The position numbers and the translations under genes are program-made. The notes beneath the pieces are model-generated. The model was not told the origin of the DNA. It worked only from the letters and a program-made list of their open reading frames with translations, and did not search any database. Positions 1-5,532 of a DNA stretch of 8,570 nucleotides are shown piece after piece. Position 1 is the first letter of the stretch; each line of letters opens with the position of its first letter. The stretch is from Chlamydiota bacterium (GTDB lineage: Bacteria > Chlamydiota > Chlamydiia > Chlamydiales > Criblamydiaceae): assembly GCA_021772365.1 (NCBI GenBank), contig JAJFMC010000328.1, forward strand, positions 1 to 8,570, read 5' to 3'.

Positions 1-1
1 C

Positions 2-397
2 ATTAAAAACTGGGCACATGATGTTGTACAGACGGCCTACAAGAAAGCCTATCGAAGTCAGTATCAGAACCTTGCTCAGAAGAGACCGCAAATGGGAGCA
101 GACTGGATTAACTTAGAGGAGCAGATTGTCAATTCCCTTGAGTCTAATTGGACGAATAACAGAAAACATGTAATTAAAAAATTGCTGGGATTTACCGCTC
201 CAACATTAACGGAGTATAAGCAGTATCAATCCAGTGTATACAGTTACACAAGTTCAATTATCAAATTAATCGAATCATGGGTGAAACCTTCTATTACCCA
301 AACGGGAATGCTATGGTTTAAAAAAGAACATCAATCGGTAGCGATAGATGCTTCTAAGGTTTCGATGGATTGTATTCAGACTCAACTATTGCGCTAA
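2..397 (+). CDS. C-terminal fragment of an unrecognised protein (truncated by window edge)
   Basis: The reading frame is open from base 2 to a TAA stop ending at 397, about 131 residues, so the true start lies outside the window. An internal ATG at 92 is not needed to explain the frame, because coding-like sequence continues upstream of it (first residues IKNWAHDVVQTAYKKAY). The fragment is hydrophilic and looks helical, with many Lys, Gln, Asn and Ser residues. It has no membrane segment, no Cys-rich motif and no catalytic motif that I recognise; the end reads DCIQTQLLR. I cannot assign a family or function. Its neighbour on the right is a long gene-poor region, so it is probably the last gene of its own transcript. 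Confidence 0.6.
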   Translation: MKNWAHDVVQTAYKKAYRSQYQNLAQKRPQMGADWINLEEQIVNSLESNWTNNRKHVIKKLLGFTAPTLTEYKQYQSSVYSYTSSIIKLIESWVKPSITQTGMLWFKKEHQSVAIDASKVSMDCIQTQLLR

Positions 398-503
398 TTG
401 CCACCCAATGACCCTAATTACCACCTTCACCCCAGGAGAAATAGCATCGTTCCACGATTTTATAGTCAGTTTCCCTAAACAGAATGAAGTGGAACCTTGG
501 AGT

Positions 504-526
504 AACAAAAATGCTTTTGTTTTTTA
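504..526 (+). terminator. AT-rich hairpin with T-run, possible terminator
   Basis: The arms AACAAAA (504-510) and TTTTGTT (515-521) form a 7-bp stem with a four-base loop (ATGC), and further T residues follow directly to 526. The geometry resembles an intrinsic terminator. The stem has only one G:C pair, so it would be weak. It lies 107 bases after the stop of the partial gene ending at 397, which it could serve. It may instead be one copy of a small hairpin repeat, since a similar stem occurs at 565-582. Confidence 0.3.
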
Positions 527-564
527 TTGAAAGACTATTCTGTTGCCATGACTTCCTCAGTAAA

Positions 565-582
565 AGCAAAAACACTTTTGCT
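565..582. repeat. Second small hairpin resembling the one at 504-521
   Basis: The arms AGCAAAA (565-571) and TTTTGCT (576-582) enclose the four-base loop ACAC. Compared with the hairpin at 504-521, the arm differs at its second base (A to G) and the partner base changes with it (T to C), so pairing is preserved. No T-run follows, so it is not an obvious terminator. Confidence 0.3.
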
Positions 583-905
583 ACTTCCGCAGCTCTATTT
601 TTCTATCCATTTACCTCGGGTTCCACTCCGTTTCACCCTGGGCTAACAACTTCCACTCGTAACACTCTCAATTTTTCCTGGAAAGGTGATTACCATTATT
701 TTCACTATAGCCATGTATTTAGTATTGTCACTTTGAGTAATGGAAGTGTGTGGCTTGTGATCAACAGGCACTCAAATTTAAAGCTGACATCGAAGATCTA
801 TATAAGCACACAAAATGGAGCACGAATTAACGATAAAGATGAAAATTTTTACATCAACAATCCTCATTTTGACTTCTTTTTAATTACAGGAAGTCAGCGT
901 GAAGC

Positions 906-949
906 CACGACATGTCGTGCATACCCTCTATTTTCTAGGTGATAGAGGG
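906..949. other. 14-bp perfect palindrome followed by a stem-loop
   Basis: CACGACATGTCGTG at 906-919 equals its own reverse complement. Four bases later CCCTCTAT (924-931) pairs with ATAGAGGG (942-949) across a ten-base loop. No T-run follows on either strand, so a simple intrinsic terminator is unlikely. A protein-binding site, a mobile element end or a structured RNA are all possible. The nearest gene start is the NhaC antiporter at 1170. Confidence 0.4.
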
Positions 950-1005
950 AACTGCGGAACGCTTTAAACCCAAGTGAATTCAAAAGTTGAGTATAAAATA
1001 ATACA

Positions 1006-1035
1006 TTGATTTTATACCCTAATAACCACTATAAT
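1006..1035 (+). promoter_or_regulatory. Sigma70-type promoter for the NhaC antiporter
   Basis: TTGATT at 1006-1011 and a perfect TATAAT at 1030-1035 are separated by 18 bases. Transcription would start near 1042, giving a leader of about 127 bases before the ATG at 1170. The -10 box overlaps a ten-base AT palindrome (1031-1040). A poorer alternative -35 is TTGAGT at 987-992. The call is from consensus matching only. Confidence 0.5.
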
Positions 1036-1169
1036 ATTATTATATTCTTTCTAAGAATGAACTGAATAGACAAGTTTTTATCAAATAATATATTGTCACA
1101 TTCTCTGAAAGAGACTAATCGTAATGAGTAGAAACAACATTCAACAGAGGGTGCTTTAAGAATTACAGT

Positions 1170-2813
1170 ATGTCTTGGATATCTATAGTCCCCCCTATCA
1201 TTGTTTTCATCCTTGGTTTTCTGACGAAACGGATCTGTTTTTCACTATTTACCGGTTTGGTGATTGCAGCGATCATCGCTACGGGTGGTGATCCAATAGG
1301 TACCGGATTTTTGGTATTTGAGGGAATATGGAATAATACTGAGTTACAGCAAGTTTTTTCTGTAGCAACTTTCACTGAAGCGAGTAATTTTTTTATCGTT
1401 ACCTTTGTATTGATTTTGGGGATTATCATTGAGATTATTCGTCAATCTCATGCCGCCAATGCGTTTGTTGATTTTGTGGAGTCTTCAATAAAGAGTAAAC
1501 GTTCCGCAGAGACCGGTACGATTATTCTGTCGCATTGTTTGTCAATCGATGACTACTTGAGTAGTTTGACCGTAGGGTCTGTGATGCGACCGTTGACGGA
1601 TCGTTTTCGCATTCCTCGCGTGAAATTAGCTTTTTTGACCGATTCGATGGCAGCACCTTTATCAATGATAACGCCAATTTCTAGCTGGGCAGCGGCGATT
1701 ATTGGCTTTTTAACGGAAAATGGAGTACATCGCACTCTTCAGTCGGGAACTTTGCTGATGGCGAATCCCTATTCCGTCTATTTAAATATTTTGCCTTATA
1801 TTTTCTATTCGATTTCTTTGATTGTGTCTGTTTGGTTTATTGTTAGGTTAAGGTTGTCGTTCAGTTTGATGAATGACCATGAAGAGATCGCTGAACAGAC
1901 CGGCAACTTAGCAGGAGGCAAGCCAACGGGGGACCATCACTCTGAAATGGAACCTGCCAGTGAGCATTCGGCGACGATTATTGATTTTCTGATTCCTATT
2001 GGTACGCTAATGCTTTCGACCCTCACATTTTTACTTTATCTCGGCGAGAGTAGGTTATTTGGAGGGAGCAATACTTTAGTGGAAGCCCTGCAGAACTCCC
2101 CTATTTCCTTAGTTTTATTTTCGTCGGCAATGACAACGCTAGGTATAACAGTCACTTATTTCCTTATTAAACGCCGTTTTTCTCCAATGGAAATCTTCCG
2201 TGTCAGCTACCAAGGGATTCGACTCATGTTCCCTGTTGCAGCTATCCTTGTTCTGTCATGGACTATGGGCGAGCTTCTTCGCGAACAGTTAAAAACTGGA
2301 GAGTGGTTGGCTTCTCTTTTTGCGGGATCCGTGCCTGTCATGCTCATCCCCTTGATCCTTTTTTGGAATGCTGCATTGATCTCTTTAGCCTTGGGAAGTT
2401 CTTGGGCGACAACGGCGATTTTACTGCCAATAGCTTTGCCGATGGTGATGGCGATGATGGACGTCACTGCACCGGCACACATCGAGCAGCTACCGATTGT
2501 TTTTCCTGTTTTTGGAGCTATTTTATCGGGTGCTGTTTGCGGCGATCATATTTCTCTTATTTCTGAAACGACGATAATGGCCACGACCAGTGCGATGTGT
2601 GACCATATGGATCACGTGAAGACACAGCTGGTTTATTCTGCACCGGTCATTTTGGGTAGTTCCCTTGCCTTTTTGGCAAGTGGCTTAATGCTTGGGGCTA
2701 ACTCGACGTTGTCGCTTGTTGTCTGCATCACCATTTCTTTGGTGACGACGTTATCCATTCTTACGATGCTGCACCTTTACTGGAAGTACAAAAAATCACC
2801 ACTACCAATATAG
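1170..2813 (+). CDS. nhaC: Na+/H+ antiporter, NhaC family
   Basis: This is a 547-residue inner-membrane protein of the NhaC antiporter family, expected to exchange cytoplasmic Na+ for external H+ (direction and ions inferred from the family). The start matches the family: a hydrophobic segment near residues 5-18 (SIVPPIIVFILGF), then another at 24-38. Conserved blocks are SIDDYLSSLTVGSVMRPLTD (125-144), the DSMAAPLSMITPISSWAA segment (158-175), LGSSWATTAILLP (408-420), SGAVCGDHISLISETT (453-468) and DHMDHVKTQL (478-487). About ten to twelve membrane helices are likely. A hydrophilic His/Glu-rich loop spans about 233-268. The only ATG in frame after the upstream stop is at 1170. Its nearest purine-rich site, AGAGGG at 1146-1151, lies 18 bases away, unusually far, so initiation may use a weaker signal. 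The stop sits one base from the stop of the converging gene. Confidence 0.9.
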   Translation: MSWISIVPPIIVFILGFLTKRICFSLFTGLVIAAIIATGGDPIGTGFLVFEGIWNNTELQQVFSVATFTEASNFFIVTFVLILGIIIEIIRQSHAANAFVDFVESSIKSKRSAETGTIILSHCLSIDDYLSSLTVGSVMRPLTDRFRIPRVKLAFLTDSMAAPLSMITPISSWAAAIIGFLTENGVHRTLQSGTLLMANPYSVYLNILPYIFYSISLIVSVWFIVRLRLSFSLMNDHEEIAEQTGNLAGGKPTGDHHSEMEPASEHSATIIDFLIPIGTLMLSTLTFLLYLGESRLFGGSNTLVEALQNSPISLVLFSSAMTTLGITVTYFLIKRRFSPMEIFRVSYQGIRLMFPVAAILVLSWTMGELLREQLKTGEWLASLFAGSVPVMLIPLILFWNAALISLALGSSWATTAILLPIALPMVMAMMDVTAPAHIEQLPIVFPVFGAILSGAVCGDHISLISETTIMATTSAMCDHMDHVKTQLVYSAPVILGSSLAFLASGLMLGANSTLSLVVCITISLVTTLSILTMLHLYWKYKKSPLPI

Positions 2814-2814
2814 C

Positions 2815-3651
2815 CTATGAGTCAAACAAGATCGGCGGGAGTGTATCGTGCACTTTTTGCAAAGTTTTGCTTGTATCGACGTGGATTAGGCCGTTTGTGG
2901 CGAGTATTCTTCCCGAATTTAGGTCTATGGGACCATTTTCGTAGGACGAAACAACACCACCCGCCTCTCTGACAAGTAGCGTACCTGCTGCGATATCCCA
3001 GACGTTGAGTCCCCTTTCCCAAAAACCGTCAAAGCGGCCACATGCGACATATGCAAGATCAAGAGCTGCTGAACCCATTCTACGCACTCCTTGTGTTTGG
3101 CTAGTGAGGTAGCAGAATTCGGCATAATTATTATCTGGGGTGTCGCGACGATCGTAGGCAAATCCGGTAGCTAGAATACTTTTTCCAAGGGTTTCTACAT
3201 CGGAAACTGTAATGGGTTGATCATTGAGGTAAGCACCCCTATTTTCTCCTGCGACGAACATTTCTTCGACAAAAGGATTGTAGACGACGCCGACAATAGG
3301 GTTTCCTTTATAGATAAGAGCTATTGAAACTGCAACGATGGGCACCTGATGGGTGTAATTTGTTGTTCCATCTAGCGGATCGACAGCCCAGATAAATTCT
3401 GCACCCTCAACAGCGTGTAATCCTGATTCTTCTGAAAGGATGGTATGATTTGGGCATTTTTCTCTAAGGTAGTTAAGAACGCACTCTTCAGAAAGGTGAT
3501 CAGCTTCGGTTACGAGATCTCCTGCTGTACTTTTCTCTTTAATCTGCTTGAGTTTCCCCCAGTGTTCTAAGAGGACTTTGCTTCCACGTTTTGAAGCTTC
3601 TACAGCGATTTGTGTATAGCGATCGATTGTATCTTGGGTCAGTGCGCTCAT
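2815..3651 (-). CDS. Inositol monophosphatase family protein (SuhB-like)
   Basis: This is a Mg2+-dependent, Li+-sensitive-type phosphatase of the inositol monophosphatase superfamily, 278 residues from the ATG chosen at 3651, a usual length for the family. Seen in order: DLVTEAD (45-51), the metal-binding Glu in ILSEES (71-76), motif A WAVDPLDGTTNYTH (88-101) with Asp91 and Asp94 as expected ligands, and motif B WDIAAG (218-223) with Asp219, then REAGG. All catalytic residues are present, so it should be active. The substrate (inositol phosphate, another sugar phosphate, or a nucleotide such as PAP) cannot be read from sequence. The frame can start earlier at GTG 3699, adding 16 residues (first six MIPWPK). 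I prefer 3651 because the N-terminal helix then begins as in the family, with AAAGG ten bases upstream. It is divergent from tpx and converges on nhaC. Confidence 0.9.
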   Translation of the reverse strand: MSALTQDTIDRYTQIAVEASKRGSKVLLEHWGKLKQIKEKSTAGDLVTEADHLSEECVLNYLREKCPNHTILSEESGLHAVEGAEFIWAVDPLDGTTNYTHQVPIVAVSIALIYKGNPIVGVVYNPFVEEMFVAGENRGAYLNDQPITVSDVETLGKSILATGFAYDRRDTPDNNYAEFCYLTSQTQGVRRMGSAALDLAYVACGRFDGFWERGLNVWDIAAGTLLVREAGGVVSSYENGPIDLNSGRILATNGLIHVDTSKTLQKVHDTLPPILFDS

Positions 3652-3739
3652 TCTCCCATAGCCTTTGTGAATTGGTGCTTGCTTTGGCCAAGGTATCACA
3701 ATGGTGTTGCTTCTGCCAGAAAAAATAAACCTGTCACTG

Positions 3740-3768
3740 TTGCGATTTACTTGCAGTAATAATATTTT
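3740..3768 (+). promoter_or_regulatory. Possible promoter of tpx
   Basis: TTGCGA (3740-3745) and TATTTT (3763-3768) are 17 bases apart. A better-looking TAATAT at 3760-3765 would leave only 14 bases of spacer. If the first reading is right, transcription starts near 3775, almost exactly at the hairpin at 3777-3794. Moderate consensus match only. Confidence 0.35.
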
Positions 3769-3776
3769 GGAGATAG

Positions 3777-3794
3777 GTTGGTTGTTAAACCAAC
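3777..3794 (+). promoter_or_regulatory. tpx: Leader hairpin or operator just before tpx
   Basis: GTTGGTT (3777-3783) and AACCAAC (3788-3794) form a perfect 7-bp stem with the loop GTTA. It ends five bases before the GGGAG ribosome binding site at 3800-3804. It could be a 5'-terminal stem that stabilises the mRNA or tunes translation, or a DNA dyad bound by a regulator. No T-run follows, so it is not a terminator. Confidence 0.45.
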
Positions 3795-3799
3795 ATTAT

Positions 3800-3804
3800 G
3801 GGAG
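3800..3804 (+). promoter_or_regulatory. tpx: Ribosome binding site that sets the tpx start
   Basis: GGGAG lies five bases upstream of the ATG at 3810. The in-frame ATG at 3798 overlaps this site and has no good site of its own, so translation most likely begins at 3810. Confidence 0.6.
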
Positions 3805-3809
3805 TCGTT

Positions 3810-4307
3810 ATGACAACAGTAAAATTAAAAGGTAATGCAATTACACTATCGGGAAATTTACCGGAAAAAGGTTCTAAAGCAAGAGAATTTTCGTTGATAC
3901 GTAGAGATTTATCTGAAGTCTCTTTAGAAAACTTCAAAGGCAAGAAAAGGATACTTAGTATTGTACCGAGCCTTGACACAGGGGTATGTGCAACATCCGC
4001 TAAAAAATTCAATGAGAGGTTATCCGGCAATGACGGTGTTGTGATGATCAATATATCGATGGATTTACCCTTTGCTCAAGACAGATTCTGCAAAGATGAA
4101 GATATTGACAATTCCGAAACATTGTCAGCATTTCGCAGTACTTTCCCTGAAGATTATGGCATCAAGATCACAGACGGGCCATTGAAAGGACTTTGTGCGA
4201 GGGCAATTGTGATCATTGATGAAGACGACAAAGTGATTTATACAGAGCTTGTTCCAGAGATCACCCAAGAACCTGATTATGATCGTGCGATATCACACTT
4301 ATCCTAA
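3810..4307 (+). CDS. tpx: Thiol peroxidase Tpx (atypical 2-Cys peroxiredoxin)
   Basis: This is a cytoplasmic or periplasmic-facing peroxidase that reduces H2O2 and organic hydroperoxides, normally recycled by thioredoxin (family knowledge). It has 165 residues from the ATG at 3810; E. coli Tpx has 168. Seen in the sequence: VPSLDTGVC with the peroxidatic Cys60 and Thr57, the resolving Cys94 in LPFAQDRFC, and the conserved DGPLKGLCARA stretch with Arg131. The end, LVPEITQEPDYDRAISHL, follows the family closely. An additional Cys129 sits in GLCAR where E. coli has GLAAR. There is no signal peptide, so cytoplasmic action is likely. The stop codon interlocks with the stop of the converging SET gene at 4304-4307. 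The start is supported by GGGAG at 3800-3804; an upstream ATG at 3798 would add four residues. Confidence 0.93.
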   Translation: MTTVKLKGNAITLSGNLPEKGSKAREFSLIRRDLSEVSLENFKGKKRILSIVPSLDTGVCATSAKKFNERLSGNDGVVMINISMDLPFAQDRFCKDEDIDNSETLSAFRSTFPEDYGIKITDGPLKGLCARAIVIIDEDDKVIYTELVPEITQEPDYDRAISHLS

Positions 4308-5023
4308 AATGGTTTTTTCCACAAATTATTGCCGTAATCGTATGTTAGCTGTTCGCCTTCTTCAACTGTCTTTTTTGTAACCAGGCACATGTGGAGAAGG
4401 CTATTGTTCATTGTAACAACTGATTCACAATTTGGGTCGTTGGAATGGTTGGTGAAACTTGTTTCGTTGAACATATCCTGTGCGTCGATTGTGTAGACTC
4501 GATATCCGATATTGTATAGAGGATAGCGAAAGCAGTAGGGGTTTACGTTGGCGAAGAGGTGGGTGACAGGACGTATTAGTCCCACATATTCGCCAATGAA
4601 CTCTCCAACCTCCATCCTTTTATTGGCAAACAATCCAAACCCAAAGCGATTATCGATCCACTTGATGAAAACATCATTGACATATCCATCGAGGACTTCT
4701 TTGCGGTATCGCAGACCTAACCACTCGGCGCCTTTATCTCTTTCCTTTTTTTCGATTGCTTCCTTACAGAGTTTTTTGATGGTTTGGTAAGTTTCTTTCG
4801 AGTCGAAAGCAAGGTGGTATATGTACCGAGTATTGGTTAAATCATCGAACTGTTTGGCTGGGATTTCTTGGACTGTATCAGAATTGATGGGCATGTAAAG
4901 AATGGTGTGCTGTTTGGGTAGGTATTTGGGGTGCATTGGCTCAAGGAATGGCTCTTGTTTCTCTGTAGATGATTCTTTCACGGCGGCCCTCAGTCTAATG
5001 CATGAAGTATCATCGTACCACAT
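4304..5023 (-). CDS. SET-domain protein, putative protein-lysine methyltransferase
   Basis: This 239-residue protein has a SET domain over about residues 117-231, the fold that transfers methyl groups from S-adenosylmethionine to lysine side chains. Visible motifs are NRFGFGLFANKRMEVGEFIGEYVG (125-148, SAM-binding start of SET), SFTNHSNDPNCES (189-201, the NHS motif) and EEGEQLTYDYG (221-231, with the catalytic Tyr region). No post-SET zinc cysteine cluster follows; the protein ends eight residues later. Residues 1-115 are a helical, charged N-terminal part I cannot assign. There is no signal peptide. Similar stand-alone SET proteins occur in Chlamydiota, where a histone-directed member (NUE of Chlamydia trachomatis) is known; whether this one targets host or bacterial protein is inference. 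ATG 5023 is the first start after an in-frame stop, but it has no clear ribosome binding site. A later Met30 is a possible alternative. Confidence 0.85.
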   Translation of the reverse strand: MWYDDTSCIRLRAAVKESSTEKQEPFLEPMHPKYLPKQHTILYMPINSDTVQEIPAKQFDDLTNTRYIYHLAFDSKETYQTIKKLCKEAIEKKERDKGAEWLGLRYRKEVLDGYVNDVFIKWIDNRFGFGLFANKRMEVGEFIGEYVGLIRPVTHLFANVNPYCFRYPLYNIGYRVYTIDAQDMFNETSFTNHSNDPNCESVVTMNNSLLHMCLVTKKTVEEGEQLTYDYGNNLWKKPF

Positions 5024-5068
5024 TCGTTAATAATTTCAGTTAGATGAGGGAATAGCAAAAATATTTAG

Positions 5069-5179
5069 GCTGTTTTCTAGGCCTTTTTCCGCCTTGCTTC
5101 GGACTCGTTCTTGCAAACAACGCATGGTTGGCTACGAACTCCGCCCCTTGCGAGCCAAAAAAAATCTCTAGAAAATAGC
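5069..5179. repeat. 111-bp element bounded by 12-bp inverted repeats (possible MITE or dispersed repeat)
   Basis: GCTGTTTTCTAG at 5069-5080 and CTAGAAAATAGC at 5168-5179 are inverted copies differing at one base. Between them lie 87 bases that are richer in G and C than the flanks and include an A8 tract (5157-5164). The element fills most of the space between the small exported gene and the SET gene. No convincing target-site duplication is visible at its ends. An open frame on the minus strand crosses it (ending at 5077, with GGVRSQPCVVCKNESEARRK), but it overlaps the real small gene in another frame and I treat it as non-coding. It could instead be a long-looped hairpin ending the small gene's transcript. 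Confidence 0.4.
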
Positions 5180-5185
5180 TTCAAC

Positions 5186-5434
5186 TTATTTTGCAATTCC
5201 CTCAGATGAGTTATCTTTTTCTTCAGAATCGTCAGTGTTGTCATCGAAGTCGATATCACCAGAGGTAGTTTTCCCTTCAGCTTTTAGTGCTTCTAGGTAA
5301 TCGTCGTAATACTTATATTTCAATGGTGGGAGATTTTTATTTTTTTCTTTTATTTCTTCGCATTTATAGCATGTTGCAACGATAGGCTGAGCAGATAAAA
5401 TTAGAGCTATGGCTCCAAATACTAGTTTTTTCAT
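5186..5434 (-). CDS. Small exported hypothetical protein with CxxC motif and acidic tail
   Basis: I do not recognise the family. The 82-residue product starts with a clear Sec signal peptide: MKK, then a hydrophobic core (LVFGAIALIL, residues 4-13), with likely cleavage after Ala20. The mature protein would begin TCYKCEEIKEKNK, so a Cys22-x-x-Cys25 pair lies right at the new N-terminus. The middle is Lys/Tyr/Leu-rich (PLKYKYYDDYLEALKAEG) and the last 25 residues are strongly acidic (DIDFDDNTDDSEEKD). The CxxC could be a disulfide or metal site; the residue before Cys22 is Thr, which does not fit a lipobox well, so it is probably not a lipoprotein. A good GAGGG site (5441-5445) lies six bases before the ATG, and a strong promoter lies at 5464-5492, so this is very likely a real gene. 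Confidence 0.8.
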   Translation of the reverse strand: MKKLVFGAIALILSAQPIVATCYKCEEIKEKNKNLPPLKYKYYDDYLEALKAEGKTTSGDIDFDDNTDDSEEKDNSSEGIAK

Positions 5435-5463
5435 GATAGACCCTCAATAAAGCTAATACTTTT

Positions 5464-5492
5464 TATATAACGACTAATGGAGTAAATGTAAA
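5464..5492 (-). promoter_or_regulatory. Sigma70-type promoter for the small exported protein
   Basis: On the minus strand TTTACA (5492-5487) and TATATA (5469-5464) are exactly 17 bases apart. Transcription would begin near 5457, leaving a leader of about 23 bases that includes the GAGGG site. A dyad (5467-5504) overlaps the -10 box and spans the -35 box, as a repressor site would. Confidence 0.55.
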
Positions 5493-5504
5493 TATTGTCG
5501 TTAT
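5467..5504. promoter_or_regulatory. Inverted repeat overlapping the promoter (possible operator)
   Basis: ATAACGAC (5467-5474) and GTCGTTAT (5497-5504) are perfect inverted copies with 22 bases between them. One arm covers the end of the -10 box of the minus-strand promoter; the other lies just upstream of its -35 box. It could bind a dimeric or looping regulator. No regulator gene is evident nearby. Confidence 0.4.
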
Positions 5505-5517
5505 GAACATGCAATGC

Positions 5518-5532
5518 TCAACTTAAGAACAT
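5518..5532 (-). other. Four-codon mini-ORF with a perfect Shine-Dalgarno site
   Basis: On the minus strand AGGAGGG (5545-5539) is followed after six bases by ATG at 5532 and then TTC TTA AGT TGA, encoding MFLS. The site is the best Shine-Dalgarno match in the window, yet the frame stops after four codons, inside the arm of the stem-loop 5519-5559. It might be a leader peptide, the remnant of a lost gene start, or chance. It lies upstream of the mapped-by-eye promoter at 5464-5492, so it would need another promoter. Confidence 0.2.

Larger units (their letters stand above)
398..1005. other. Gene-poor intergenic region with short inverted repeats
   Basis: I see no convincing gene here. The longest open frame (484-942, +) lacks a ribosome binding site, has an odd composition and matches no family I know. 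What the stretch does hold is structure: two similar 7-bp hairpins (504-521 and 565-582), an imperfect REP-like dyad (614-642), a perfect 14-bp palindrome (906-919) and an 8-bp stem-loop (924-949). This could be a decayed mobile or repeat region, or an untranslated RNA region. The sequence alone does not decide between them. Confidence 0.5.

Noticed and set aside
348..530. 60-codon open frame overlapping the end of the first gene
   Set aside because: It starts inside the better-supported frame ending at 397 and has no start signal or family resemblance.
484..942. 152-codon open frame on the plus strand
   Set aside because: It has no ribosome binding site, an erratic composition, crosses the REP-like dyad and the palindrome, and resembles no protein family. 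I treat it as chance.
3652..3699. 16-residue N-terminal extension of the IMPase-family protein from a GTG start
   Set aside because: It has a weaker start context than the ATG at 3651 and is absent from the usual family N-terminus. It remains possible.
5077..5259. 60-codon minus-strand frame ending in a Cys/Arg/Lys-rich tail
   Set aside because: It overlaps the well-supported small exported gene in another frame and crosses the inverted-repeat element. It is more likely a read-through of repeat DNA.
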